Assembly: GCA_903864275.1 (NCBI GenBank)
Contig: CAIPFE010000015.1
Coordinates: 1-64,000 of the forward strand
Direction: 5' to 3'
DNA length: 64,000 bases
Origin: an uncultured Mucilaginibacter sp.
GTDB lineage: Bacteria; Bacteroidota; Bacteroidia; Sphingobacteriales; Sphingobacteriaceae
Shown here: one piece after another, positions 26,545 to 35,451 of the stretch
Layout of the letters: the number at the start of each line of letters is the position of its first letter
Numbering within the stretch: the stretch's first letter is position 1
Made by a program: the position numbers and the translations under genes
The notes under the pieces: generated by a model
What the model saw: the letters and a program-made list of their open reading frames with translations, nothing else
What the model was told of the DNA's origin: nothing
The model's database searches: none

Positions 26545-27108
26545 ATGAAACCAAAAATATTACTCCGCATTGCCGCTTTACTCGTTTTACTTATTGTTAT
26601 TGGCCAGGCCATAGGGCATTTTAATGGTAAGGCCATCCTAAACCCTGTTGATAAAAAACTTATAGGCCAAATGAATCAGCAGCAATTTAACGTTCACGGT
26701 TCATTGAGGAGATGGGGTGATTTTTACGAAGGCTTCAGTTTGGATGTTTCCCTGGTTTTAATTGTTTTTACTGTTGTATTTTCGATGCTCTCGCACATCG
26801 CTAAAAAGCACCCTAAAGTTTGCCTGCACCTGCTTTGGCCTTACCTCATTTGCTTTGCAGGCTTTACGCTGAGCAGCTTATGCTATCTTTTTATTATCCC
26901 CGGGATAGCCAATTTAATAATTTGTGTGTTGGTCATTTGGTCAATGGTTCAATTACATAAACAGGCGAAGCTAGCCAGCCTGATGGATTTAGGTAACCTG
27001 CATCACCGCCACCACATGCACCATGACCATATCGCTGCGCAGAGCACACCATTGCACGATGAATCAAAGAAAGTCTCTCCTACCGGGGGAGATTTAGAGG
27101 GGGCTTAA
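26545..27108 (+). CDS. Hypothetical four-helix membrane protein with His-rich tail
   Basis: This 187-residue protein has about four hydrophobic segments (about 7-24, 66-87, 95-113 and 115-135). The tail contains HHRHHMHHDH (about 152-161), which could bind metal. The final dozen residues (KKVSPTGGDLEGA) are encoded by a REP-like sequence (27071-27103), so the ancestral protein probably ended earlier. It lies 6 bp after the VOC gene, so the two are cotranscribed. No function is known. Confidence 0.65.
   Translation: MKPKILLRIAALLVLLIVIGQAIGHFNGKAILNPVDKKLIGQMNQQQFNVHGSLRRWGDFYEGFSLDVSLVLIVFTVVFSMLSHIAKKHPKVCLHLLWPYLICFAGFTLSSLCYLFIIPGIANLIICVLVIWSMVQLHKQAKLASLMDLGNLHHRHHMHHDHIAAQSTPLHDESKKVSPTGGDLEGA
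27071..27103. repeat. REP-like palindrome inside a coding end
   Basis: GTCTCTCCTACCGGGGGAGA followed by TTTAGAGGGGGC resembles the palindrome at 8560-8640 and overlaps the 3' end of the membrane-protein gene. Confidence 0.45.
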
Positions 27109-27197
27109 ACATTATGAGCCGGGATTCCGTAAAGTAGCTTTTGGTTCATCGTTCATAGCAGAACGCAGGTTTTAAACTATCGTGATTTATTAATATT

Positions 27198-27596
27198 TCA
27201 TTCCTTCACCGCCGTCACCTTCGATCCATCCTCCCCTTTTGTCTCAAATACAATTTCTTTGTCAGTTAACTCAGAAACCCAGAACGGGAACTCCCTTGTA
27301 GTACCATCGGGCATGCTTTCGGTGATGCGGATGTTCATGCCCTCGGTGGTAAATTTTCCATGGGATAGTATTTTGCCCCCCCAGATAATTTGGTATTCAT
27401 TGTTTTTTGAAAACTCAATAGATGGTGACTGGCTTTGAAGCTGGGCAGCAGGCATTTCAGGCGGGTCGGCATTGGGATGTTCAATTTTAGTGTATTTCCA
27501 TTTGCCGTAAAGTTCTTCGGGTTTAATGGCTGATTTGCATGAAGCAAGGCAGCATAATAGTATAATTGCCGATATGTAAACTGTAGATTTTATCAT
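27198..27596 (-). CDS. Small lipoprotein, lipocalin-like
   Basis: This 132-residue protein has a lipoprotein signal ending CLASC (Cys near residue 20). The mature part reads as a series of short beta strands starting GKWKYTKIEHP, with ITESMPDGTTREFPFWV later, the style of lipocalin-like domains in Bacteroidota. It is probably on the periplasmic face of a membrane. ATG 27596 is preferred to a TTG 9 bp upstream. Function unknown. Confidence 0.65.
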   Translation of the reverse strand: MIKSTVYISAIILLCCLASCKSAIKPEELYGKWKYTKIEHPNADPPEMPAAQLQSQSPSIEFSKNNEYQIIWGGKILSHGKFTTEGMNIRITESMPDGTTREFPFWVSELTDKEIVFETKGEDGSKVTAVKE

Positions 27597-27760
27597 GATA
27601 AACAAATCATTCCGAAATTAATAAAAGGCAAGCTATAAAAATTGAAAATTCTTACCTAAATTTAAAAACTGTTATAAACACACTTATTAAAAATTAGGTG
27701 AAAGGTGAAAGGTAAGCTTGTCTCCTGGTCAAAATTGTCGTTTAAATAAATTAAAAGAAT

Positions 27761-29305
27761 ATGAACTTAAAAAAATACCTCGTCCTCATTTTTATGGGAT
27801 TAAACTTCGCTGGTTTCGCACAAAATACGGCAAGCGTGTCCATCAGCAACGATTCGAAGCTGACCATCAGCAAATACATTTATGGACAGTTTGCAGAGCA
27901 TTTGGGGCATGGCATTTATGGCGGATTTTGGGTGGATAAATCGCTTCCGGTTGAAAAGCAGGACCGTATAAGGCTGGATGTTGTCAATGCGTTAAAAAAG
28001 ATAAAAATACCAAGCTTACGCTGGCCCGGGGGCTGTTTTGCTGACGAATACCATTGGCGCGATGGTATTGGCCCAGCCGAGCAAAGGCCGAGGATGGTGA
28101 ATACCAACTGGGGCGGCGTAACCGAAGATAACAGCTTTGGCACACACGAATTTTTAGAGCTTTGCGGCCTGCTGGGCTGCGAACCTTATTTTGCCGCCAA
28201 TGTAGGCAGCGGTACGGTTGAGGAAATGTCGAAATGGATCGAATATGTAAACTCGAACAGTACAAGTACAGTAGTGCAAATGCGCGTGCAAAATGGCCAT
28301 CCCGACCCTTATAAAGTAACTTTTTGGGGTATAGGTAACGAAAGCTGGGGCTGCGGCGGCAATATGACGCCAGAGTTTTACAGCGACCAGTTTAAAAGGT
28401 ATGCCTCTTTTGCTAAAAACTATCCTGGGGCTCCTCTTAAGAAAATCGCCAGCGGCCCAAATTCCGACGATTATAACTGGACGGACGTTATTATGAAAAA
28501 TATCCCAGGCTGGATGATGTGGGGTATTTCGTTGCACTATTATACCGTTCCATCAGGCAACTGGAGCCATAAAGGTTCCGCTACTAGTTTTACTGAAAGC
28601 GAATACTTTGGAACCATGGTACAATGCCTTAAAATGGAAGAGCTGGTAACCAAACATTCGGCCATTATGGATAAATATGATCCCGACAAAAAAGTGTCGC
28701 TTGTAGTCGATGAGTGGGGTGTTTGGACAGATGTTGAACCAGGCACCAACCCCGGCTTTTTATTCCAGCAAAACAGCCTGCGTGATGCGCTGATCGCGGC
28801 AACCAACCTGAATATATTCAATAACCATTGCGACAGGGTGCGCGGGGCGGCTTTGGCACAAACCATTAATGTATTGCAATCACTTATCCTTACCGATAAA
28901 GATAAAATGCTGCTTACCCCTACTTATCATATCTTTGATATGTATAAAGTTCACCAGGATGCAAAATATTTACCCATTCAATTAACCGTCCCCGACTATG
29001 TGGTTGATGGCAAAAAGATACCGGCTATCAACGTTTCGGCTTCGCAGGATGCATCAGGCAAAGTGCATATCTCCCTGGTAAACCTTGATCTGCATAACAA
29101 CATCACTATCAGCACCAGTCTTAAAGATATTCAATGGAAAACGGTAACGGGGCAGATACTTACCTCGGCAAACATTACCGACATTAACACTTTTGATCAT
29201 CCGGATAAATTGCATCCCGAAAATTTCAAAGGCGCCAAAAAGGATGGGGATAATTTGGTGGTGGTAATGCCTGCAAAATCGGCGGTGACGCTGGAATTGG
29301 AATAG
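27761..29305 (+). CDS. GH51 alpha-L-arabinofuranosidase, secreted
   Basis: This 514-residue enzyme has a signal peptide (about 1-21, ending FAQ) and GH51 motifs: YGQFAEHLGHGIYGG (41-55), RWPGGCFADEYHWRDG (87-102), acid/base Glu194 in WGIGNES and nucleophile Glu318 in VVDEWG. A C-terminal beta-sandwich follows. It releases arabinofuranosyl residues from arabinan or arabinoxylan in the periplasm. It stands alone upstream of the gluconokinase gene, 167 bp away. Confidence 0.93.
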   Translation: MNLKKYLVLIFMGLNFAGFAQNTASVSISNDSKLTISKYIYGQFAEHLGHGIYGGFWVDKSLPVEKQDRIRLDVVNALKKIKIPSLRWPGGCFADEYHWRDGIGPAEQRPRMVNTNWGGVTEDNSFGTHEFLELCGLLGCEPYFAANVGSGTVEEMSKWIEYVNSNSTSTVVQMRVQNGHPDPYKVTFWGIGNESWGCGGNMTPEFYSDQFKRYASFAKNYPGAPLKKIASGPNSDDYNWTDVIMKNIPGWMMWGISLHYYTVPSGNWSHKGSATSFTESEYFGTMVQCLKMEELVTKHSAIMDKYDPDKKVSLVVDEWGVWTDVEPGTNPGFLFQQNSLRDALIAATNLNIFNNHCDRVRGAALAQTINVLQSLILTDKDKMLLTPTYHIFDMYKVHQDAKYLPIQLTVPDYVVDGKKIPAINVSASQDASGKVHISLVNLDLHNNITISTSLKDIQWKTVTGQILTSANITDINTFDHPDKLHPENFKGAKKDGDNLVVVMPAKSAVTLELE

Positions 29306-29314
29306 TAATTTTTT

Positions 29315-29337
29315 AGAAACACAATACTTTGTGTCTC
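29315..29337. repeat. Partial copy of the GAGACACAAT palindrome
   Basis: AGAAACACAATACTTTGTGTCTC repeats the unit of 16693-16717 with one change. It lies just after the GH51 stop codon. Confidence 0.65.
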
Positions 29338-29472
29338 AGACCATTTTGCCTGAAAAAATTGTTTCCGTAGCAATTCCTGGACGATTGCCGGATTTCACCT
29401 CTATTATTAATTCAGCGTGTCGAAATTAATGCCTGCAAACAACTAAATTAGCCGGTATATAAAAGCTCATTA

Positions 29473-30966
29473 ATGCAACCATACCTATTGGGGATTGATA
29501 TCGGTACCGGGAGTACCAAAGCGGTAGCTGTAGATTTTAACGGAGAAACTTTGGGCTCATCCCAGCATTATTACCCGGTTAAAAGCCCACAGCCGGGTTA
29601 TAGCGAGCAGGAACCCGAATTGATTTTAAATGCCTTTATCAATTGCATCACGGATATCGTGAAGCAATTCGGCGCTGCCCCCGACGCGATCAGCCTGAGC
29701 AGCGCGATGCACAGCGTTATTTGTGCTGACCAAAACGGGAGGCCTCTTGCCGATATGATCACCTGGGCGGATGCCCGGAGCGAAAAAATCGCGCAAGAGC
29801 TCCGTGATTCTGAAGCAGGGCCGGGTATTTATAAAACGTCGGGCACCCCTATACATGCAATGACGCCATTATGCAAGCTGATGTGGCTGCGTGAACACCA
29901 ACCAAAGCTTTTTGAGGCGACCTATAAATTTATCTCCATAAAAGAATTTATATGGTATCGCCTGTTCAATGAATTTCAAATTGATTATGCAATTGCATCC
30001 GCAACCGGACTGTTTGATATTTTGCAGCTTAAATGGAATGATGCAGCCTGCAATTTGGCCGGGATAACGCCGGATAAACTTTCGGAGCCGGTAAATACAA
30101 TTTATAAGCGTAATGATTTAAACTATACGCTTTCGGCATCGTTAAAACTAAATCCAAGTACCTCATTTATCATCGGCGCAAGTGATGGCTGCTGCGCAAA
30201 CCTGGGCAGCTTTGTTACCGGGCCGGCTGCTGCTTCACTAACTATCGGCACCAGCGGAGCAGTACGCATAACAAGTCCGAAGCCTGTATACAATTACGAG
30301 GCAATGATATTTAACTACCTGCTTTACGAACACACATTGGTTTGCGGGGGTGCTATAAATAACGGTGGTAACATACTAAACTGGCTTATCAAAAACTTCC
30401 TTAACAAAACATCGCCCACTCCTGCCGATTACGAAAGCGTGTTCAACGATATAGCCACTGTACCACCAGGGAGTAAAGGATTGTTGTTTTTGCCTTACCT
30501 GTATGGCGAAAGGGCGCCACTTTGGGATACTAAAAGCTGCGGCGTATTTTTTAATATTAAACCCGCGCATACGCAAGCCTGTTTTTTACGGGCCGGTTTG
30601 GAAGGCATTTGTTTTGCTTTGAACAACGTACTGCAAACGGTTGAAGAATCATCAGCGCCAATTAAGCAACTGAATATAAGCGGCGGCTTCATTACAGCAA
30701 CCGTGTGGACTCAAATGCTCGCCGATGTAACTGGCAAAACTTTAGCTATTGTACAGCAGGAAGATGCCTCAGCCATTGGCGCGGTATTTTTGGCGATGGA
30801 TGCGCTTGGCTTAGCCATTGACACAAAAAAGCCATCCGCTAATACGGAGCTGAACATTTTTCCCGATCAGCTTAATCACCAAACCTATACCGATGCGTTC
30901 CTGGTATTCAAAAAATTGTACAACGATTTAAAGGATACCATGCATTGGGTCTATGATAAGTCTTAA
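29473..30966 (+). CDS. gntK: Gluconokinase (FGGY family)
   Basis: This 497-residue sugar kinase has the FGGY N-terminal ATP motif LGIDIGTGSTKAVAVD (6-21) and the segment SGTPIHAMTPLCKLMWL (about 122-138), which distinguishes gluconokinases from xylulokinases. ISGGFITATVWTQMLADVTG near 410 is the second FGGY signature. It phosphorylates gluconate to 6-phosphogluconate in the cytoplasm. A GntP-type permease is encoded at 24571-25887. The start is ATG 29473. Xylulokinase is the main alternative. Confidence 0.82.
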   Translation: MQPYLLGIDIGTGSTKAVAVDFNGETLGSSQHYYPVKSPQPGYSEQEPELILNAFINCITDIVKQFGAAPDAISLSSAMHSVICADQNGRPLADMITWADARSEKIAQELRDSEAGPGIYKTSGTPIHAMTPLCKLMWLREHQPKLFEATYKFISIKEFIWYRLFNEFQIDYAIASATGLFDILQLKWNDAACNLAGITPDKLSEPVNTIYKRNDLNYTLSASLKLNPSTSFIIGASDGCCANLGSFVTGPAAASLTIGTSGAVRITSPKPVYNYEAMIFNYLLYEHTLVCGGAINNGGNILNWLIKNFLNKTSPTPADYESVFNDIATVPPGSKGLLFLPYLYGERAPLWDTKSCGVFFNIKPAHTQACFLRAGLEGICFALNNVLQTVEESSAPIKQLNISGGFITATVWTQMLADVTGKTLAIVQQEDASAIGAVFLAMDALGLAIDTKKPSANTELNIFPDQLNHQTYTDAFLVFKKLYNDLKDTMHWVYDKS

Positions 30967-31030
30967 TTCAAAAGTTTTACGTTGAAAGTTTTATTTCATT
31001 ATTTCTGCCTTAGGATTATGGTGTTTTATC

Positions 31031-31621
31031 TCAATTGAAAGTAAACCCTATCTGTAAATTCAGACCTATCGAGGCAGCTGCGCTATTACCGAACCTCGCC
31101 GGAAGCGATAAGGCAACAAAATAATTTACATCTTTTGTACGTGCATATACCTGGTTAAATACCGGTGTAAAGCCGTAACGCCCCTGGGTTTCAAAAGCTA
31201 AACGGGTAATTAACGTAAACCCATGATCAAAACGGAACATCGTCCCGGGGTCGAATAATAAATTGCTGGTTTTACTCGTCCCGCCGGATACTTTTATAGT
31301 GGGCGTAAATTCATAACTGAAGCCAAACCTGGCGCTGTACAAAACATTTATCCCGACCGGGAAACCGATGCTGCCTGTGGCGTGGGAGAAATTGGTTGTT
31401 GTAGTGTTGCTGACAGTAACTATTGGCAGGATAAAGCTTAAATAACCAACCACTTTTGGATATGTTGTTTTTTGTAAAACTTTAACGGTGTCGGACGGGC
31501 CAGGCTGCATGTTTTGTGCAAACGAATTCCTGGGGGAAAATAACACGGCGAGAATAATTACTGTTAAAATGCTTCGCCAGGCAATATTGCTTTCAACGGC
31601 TGCATTACTTTTGTGTTCCAT
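31031..31621 (-). CDS. Putative outer-membrane beta-barrel protein behind a ModE operator
   Basis: This 196-residue protein has a signal sequence (about 15-36, ending SFAQ) and then alternating hydrophobic strands typical of a small outer-membrane barrel, ending in a terminal aromatic pair (FTFN). I do not recognise the family. A ModE-type operator lies about 100 bp upstream (31723-31750), the only promoter region between it and the modE gene. It may be linked to molybdate supply for the CO dehydrogenase, but this is inference from the site alone. Confidence 0.6.
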   Translation of the reverse strand: MEHKSNAAVESNIAWRSILTVIILAVLFSPRNSFAQNMQPGPSDTVKVLQKTTYPKVVGYLSFILPIVTVSNTTTTNFSHATGSIGFPVGINVLYSARFGFSYEFTPTIKVSGGTSKTSNLLFDPGTMFRFDHGFTLITRLAFETQGRYGFTPVFNQVYARTKDVNYFVALSLPARFGNSAAASIGLNLQIGFTFN

Positions 31622-31722
31622 GATCTGATTGTTGGTTTAGATAGGCTTTAACAGCTTACCGGGTTAAAAAATTATTAATTATTGAGTATCGTTTACAGGC
31701 TATAAATACGCTGATAAAAATA

Positions 31723-31750
31723 ATCGTTATATTTTAAAAGACATAACGAT
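31723..31750 (-). promoter_or_regulatory. ModE operator
   Basis: ATCGTTATATT, an 8-bp spacer and CATAACGAT form an inverted repeat. Arms and spacing match, as I recall it, the Escherichia coli modABC operator (CGTTATATT-N8-CATAACG). A further half site TATAACG is at 31764-31770. The site lies between modE and the outer-membrane-protein gene. Confidence 0.75.
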
Positions 31751-31778
31751 GGGCAAAAAAAAATATAACGTAATACTT

Positions 31779-32150
31779 TTATGTTTTGAGAAGCTGCGTT
31801 TCTTTTTCTAAAAAATCTTTAAATCTTTCCCTTAACTGGCGATGATATTTTATCAGCTCGATCGCTTCATGGGTAACGGTTGACCCGCCGCCTTTTTTGC
31901 CGCCGGTTTGTGCTATAACAACCGGGGTTGACGTTTGCGTGTTTAATGCATTAACCAGCGCCCACGCTTTTTTATACGACATATTCATTGCCTTTGCAGC
32001 CATATTGATTGAACCGGTTTCAGCAATGCGTTCTAATAACTCAACCGGCCCCGGACCAAAAAAATGCCCGTCGGCAGATTCAAGCCATAAACTGCCGTTA
32101 ACTTTTATATCATGGTTGTTTTTTAAAATATTTTTTATCGGATCGGCCAT
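31779..32150 (-). CDS. ModE-type molybdate-responsive regulator, DNA-binding domain only
   Basis: This 123-residue protein matches the winged-helix domain of ModE: ELLERIAETGSINMAAKAM then the recognition helix SYKKAWALVNALN (about 59-71) and the wing TGGKKGGGS. The two molybdate-binding TOBE domains of E. coli ModE are absent, so it may sense molybdenum through a partner or not at all. It is the last gene behind the cox operon, 18 bp after xdhC. A ModE operator lies just downstream, and the conserved recognition helix predicts that this protein binds it. Confidence 0.88.
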   Translation of the reverse strand: MADPIKNILKNNHDIKVNGSLWLESADGHFFGPGPVELLERIAETGSINMAAKAMNMSYKKAWALVNALNTQTSTPVVIAQTGGKKGGGSTVTHEAIELIKYHRQLRERFKDFLEKETQLLKT

Positions 32151-32168
32151 ACTAACGTCTCAAATTAT

Positions 32169-33290
32169 TTAATTCCTTTCATGAATGGCGCTCTGCCTGA
32201 GTCTCAAAAACCCGCCTTCCCTTTTTGAGAACACCGCCTTTATTTCAGCGATTATTGATAAAGCTATTTCTTCAGGGCTCAAAGCACCAATGTCCAAACC
32301 TGCGGGTGCATAAATGCGTTCCATAATTTCATCAGGTAAGGATTTACCCTCGTCAGCAAGTTCATTGAATATTCTTTCTGACCGCACCCTTGGGCCCAGC
32401 ATACCCACATAAAAAGCCCCTGTTTGCAGCACTTTTGGTAGATTTATTTTATCAGTTTTATAATCGTGCGACATTAAAACGATGGCCGTGTATTTATCAA
32501 TTTGTATATCATAAAATTGTTCATACCCAAAAATAGCATCCACGGTATCCAAAAATTTTGGATTAATTTTTAATGGATTTGAAACCATGGTTACGCGCCA
32601 ACCCACCTCTTTTGTGAGCCTGGCCAGCGGATAAATATCATACTGGTGACCCATTAAAACCAAATGAATTTCGGGCAACAGTATTTCAATAAACACGGCT
32701 AATTTTCTTCCATCAGCCAGGTCAATTTGCCGGGGCGCCGATTTGCCATTTTCAATTTGCCGGGTAATTTTATCGTCCAGTTGTTTTTCAAGTCCGGCAT
32801 TTCCAAAAACGCTCAAACTTTCGAGGCCGCTGTATTGAATTACATCTCCGGCTTTTATAGTTGTCCATTTCCCATCCAGTCCTGTAATAGTGATAAGTAC
32901 ATGTGTCTGCCGGTTTGCGGCTACGCATCGTTTTAGAACTTCGACCGGGTTGTTTATATTTTGAAATTGAAGCGGGGTGAACAATACATCAATAACGCCG
33001 TTACAGCCTAATCCAACGCCAATCTGGTAAGCGTCATCTTCTGTTGTATCATAAGTTACCAGTGACGGTTCAGATTTTGCAATAGCCAGCCGCGCGCGTT
33101 TCAATGCGTCGCCTTCCAGGCAGCCGCCACTGATCCCTCCTATCCAAACGCCATCATCCGTTACCAGCATCCGCGCGCCTGTACGCCGGTACGAGGAGCC
33201 TTCCACCCGTACTACTGTTGCCAAAGCCGCCTTGTTCGTTGCGCGGTCTATTTTATCGTAAGCGCTGATTATGGCTTTTATCTCTTTCAT
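32169..33290 (-). CDS. XdhC/CoxF-family molybdoenzyme maturation protein
   Basis: This 373-residue protein contains an N-terminal XdhC-CoxI domain (about 1-90, with GSSYRRTGARMLV and GGISGGCLEGDA, including the conserved Cys) and a C-terminal Rossmann-like XdhC_C domain (about 205-350). The family inserts or sulfurates the molybdenum cofactor of xanthine and CO dehydrogenases. It overlaps the preceding gene by four bases (ATGA), so it is the second of two XdhC-type genes here and part of the cox operon. Confidence 0.88.
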   Translation of the reverse strand: MKEIKAIISAYDKIDRATNKAALATVVRVEGSSYRRTGARMLVTDDGVWIGGISGGCLEGDALKRARLAIAKSEPSLVTYDTTEDDAYQIGVGLGCNGVIDVLFTPLQFQNINNPVEVLKRCVAANRQTHVLITITGLDGKWTTIKAGDVIQYSGLESLSVFGNAGLEKQLDDKITRQIENGKSAPRQIDLADGRKLAVFIEILLPEIHLVLMGHQYDIYPLARLTKEVGWRVTMVSNPLKINPKFLDTVDAIFGYEQFYDIQIDKYTAIVLMSHDYKTDKINLPKVLQTGAFYVGMLGPRVRSERIFNELADEGKSLPDEIMERIYAPAGLDIGALSPEEIALSIIAEIKAVFSKREGGFLRLRQSAIHERN

Positions 33291-34288
33291 TTTAATACGC
33301 TTTCCGCAAGCGGGCTTTTCATATATTTTTCGGGCGCCGCATCAAACTGAAGTTTGCAACCATCACAACAGAAATATACCTTTTCATTGTTGTATTCAAC
33401 CACATGTTTCGGGTTGTTCATGTCAACTAGAATACCGCAAACCGGGTTTACATAATATTGGGGGGCAGGTTTAGCCGTATTTGTTGTTGTAAATTGCGTA
33501 AACCCGGTCGCATGAACTTTATTTTGTTCCTGTATAATTTCAGCGAGTATGCTAATGGCCACCTCCTCCGGCTTTTTCGCGTTTATGTCAATGCCGGCAG
33601 GCGAATGGATAATGTCAATTTTATCTTTATCAAAACCCTGCTGAACAAGGTTATTGAAAAGGGCTGTTTTCTTTTTGGGGCTTGCAACAAAACCCTTATA
33701 GAATGATGGCTGCGCTAAAACCATTTCCAGCGCCTCCTCGTCATTTTCGCCCTGGGTACATACTACAATAGATGATGCAGCCGAAACTGCCACCCTGTCC
33801 AAATTCATTTGGGTGATAAGTTCGTCGACCTTTTCGAAAGTTGTAGGTTTTGCATCGGGCGCCACGGCGGTTACGCGATAACCGGCGGCTTTAGCCATTT
33901 GCACCAATGCTTTGGCAATTAATGTTTTGCCGATAACGACCAGGTGTGGCGCAGGCAACACCGGTTCTAAAAATATCTCAACGGTTCCTTCGCTCATACA
34001 GGTCATTTTATATTCTACAACACCATCTTGTTTTTCAACAGAAGACGGTGTGCCTATCCTAACTAACCTTGCCTTGCCGGTCTTCATCGCGTCTTCAGCT
34101 TCCTTTAGCGCAATACCTTTTACACAACCACCCCCTATCCACCCGGTCATCTCACCAAACCTGTCAATGATCGCCTTGTCGCCGCTTTTCCCGGAACTCG
34201 GAACTTCACGCCGTACCACAGTTGCTTCAACAAACAAAGCATTTTGTTTTCGCAACTCTTCCAGCTTTTTATAAAATTCGTCACACAT
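33287..34288 (-). CDS. XdhC/CoxF-type protein fused to a C-terminal YHS domain
   Basis: This 333-residue protein has an XdhC-CoxI N-terminal domain (about 1-100, GWIGGGCVKGIAL with the conserved Cys), a Rossmann-like XdhC_C domain (about 115-250) and, after a linker, a YHS domain (about 280-327: NPVCGILVD, VYFCCDGCK). YHS domains of this kind occur in copper-handling proteins. CoxF-type proteins act in Mo-Cu site maturation, so the fusion could deliver copper (inference). It overlaps coxE by 8 bp and the next xdhC by 4 bp. Confidence 0.85.
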   Translation of the reverse strand: MCDEFYKKLEELRKQNALFVEATVVRREVPSSGKSGDKAIIDRFGEMTGWIGGGCVKGIALKEAEDAMKTGKARLVRIGTPSSVEKQDGVVEYKMTCMSEGTVEIFLEPVLPAPHLVVIGKTLIAKALVQMAKAAGYRVTAVAPDAKPTTFEKVDELITQMNLDRVAVSAASSIVVCTQGENDEEALEMVLAQPSFYKGFVASPKKKTALFNNLVQQGFDKDKIDIIHSPAGIDINAKKPEEVAISILAEIIQEQNKVHATGFTQFTTTNTAKPAPQYYVNPVCGILVDMNNPKHVVEYNNEKVYFCCDGCKLQFDAAPEKYMKSPLAESVLK

Positions 34289-35417
34289 ACATTAAAATAT
34301 TTTCAAGTTCCAATAAACTGTTCAAGTTATGAGCCGACCTGAAATCATCCACATTCGGCAAAGCCGCTTTCATGCCTCTTTGTATGGGCTGGTAATCTTT
34401 CATGCCTTTTAAAGGATTTAACCATACAATTTTTCGCGACCTGTTTTGAATTTTCTTTAGTTCTTTCCCTAATAGTTCAGGCTCACCGGTATCGAGACCA
34501 TCGCTTAAAATAATGATAATTGGCGACCCGTTAAGCATTCGTTTTCCATACCTGTCGTTAAACTCCTCCAGGCAATTTCCAATTTTAGTGCCGCTGCTCC
34601 AGTTATCAACCTGTTGTGTAAGCAATACGGCGGTATCTTCCAACCGGTTGCCCGAAATCGCGCCGCTGATGCGAATCAGCCTTGTGCTGAAAATAAATGC
34701 TTCAAGCTGCCTGAAATTTTCGCGCAGCGCAAAAAGAAACCGTAATAAAAAAAAACTGTACTTGTCCATTGAGCCGCTCACGTCTAACAAAATTATAAGC
34801 CTTTGCTTTTTTGGCTTTTGAGCCCGGAAAACCAAATCGATCGCCTCTCCCCCGTAGCCAATACTTTTCCTGATCGTCCTTCGCAAATTGATCTGCCCGT
34901 TTCGCGTGCTGTCTTTCATCCTTCTCCGCAGACGGAGGGCCATTTCCTTAAATAATTTATCAGCAATTTGCTCTAAAAGTTTTGAATCTATTTCAGTTAC
35001 CTTGCTAAAATCAGTTGATCTTAACCTTTCCGCTTCGCTTGCCCCCGTTACATTTTTGCCATCTTCAACCCCCTCGTTATTTTCGCCTCCGCCCATCATC
35101 ACCAGCGAGCCGGCCTGGTTATTTTCAATTGCGCTTTGTACCGTTGTTTTGTTTTTAGGACCCAAATCTACCGGGCTTGTATCCCAATACAAAATGAACA
35201 ATTTTTCGAACAATTTGCAATCTTCAGGCGAGGTGCAAAACAATGGTTTTAGAGCATATTTAAAGGCGTTCCGATTTGTAACAGGTAATTCCCGTAGGGC
35301 TGTCAAAGCATCCTGTGTTTCCTGGATGCCCACATTCATTTTATGGCTCCTTGCAAATTGTGCAAAAGCCACAATTGACTCTGAAATACTGCCGGTTGAG
35401 AATGCCTGGATCTTCAT
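34281..35417 (-). CDS. coxE: CoxE-like VWA-domain maturation protein
   Basis: This 378-residue protein has a C-terminal von Willebrand A domain with the MIDAS motif DVSGSMD (near residues 211-217) and a later DGLDTG. The N-terminal part is helical and charged. It is the CoxE type, which works with the CoxD ATPase in assembling the Mo-Cu active site, in the cytoplasm. It lies 34 bp after coxD and overlaps the XdhC-YHS gene, consistent with one operon. The start is ATG 35417. Confidence 0.85.
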   Translation of the reverse strand: MKIQAFSTGSISESIVAFAQFARSHKMNVGIQETQDALTALRELPVTNRNAFKYALKPLFCTSPEDCKLFEKLFILYWDTSPVDLGPKNKTTVQSAIENNQAGSLVMMGGGENNEGVEDGKNVTGASEAERLRSTDFSKVTEIDSKLLEQIADKLFKEMALRLRRRMKDSTRNGQINLRRTIRKSIGYGGEAIDLVFRAQKPKKQRLIILLDVSGSMDKYSFFLLRFLFALRENFRQLEAFIFSTRLIRISGAISGNRLEDTAVLLTQQVDNWSSGTKIGNCLEEFNDRYGKRMLNGSPIIIILSDGLDTGEPELLGKELKKIQNRSRKIVWLNPLKGMKDYQPIQRGMKAALPNVDDFRSAHNLNSLLELENILMYV

Positions 35418-35451
35418 TTATATAAAACGGAAATTATCTTATTAAAATATT

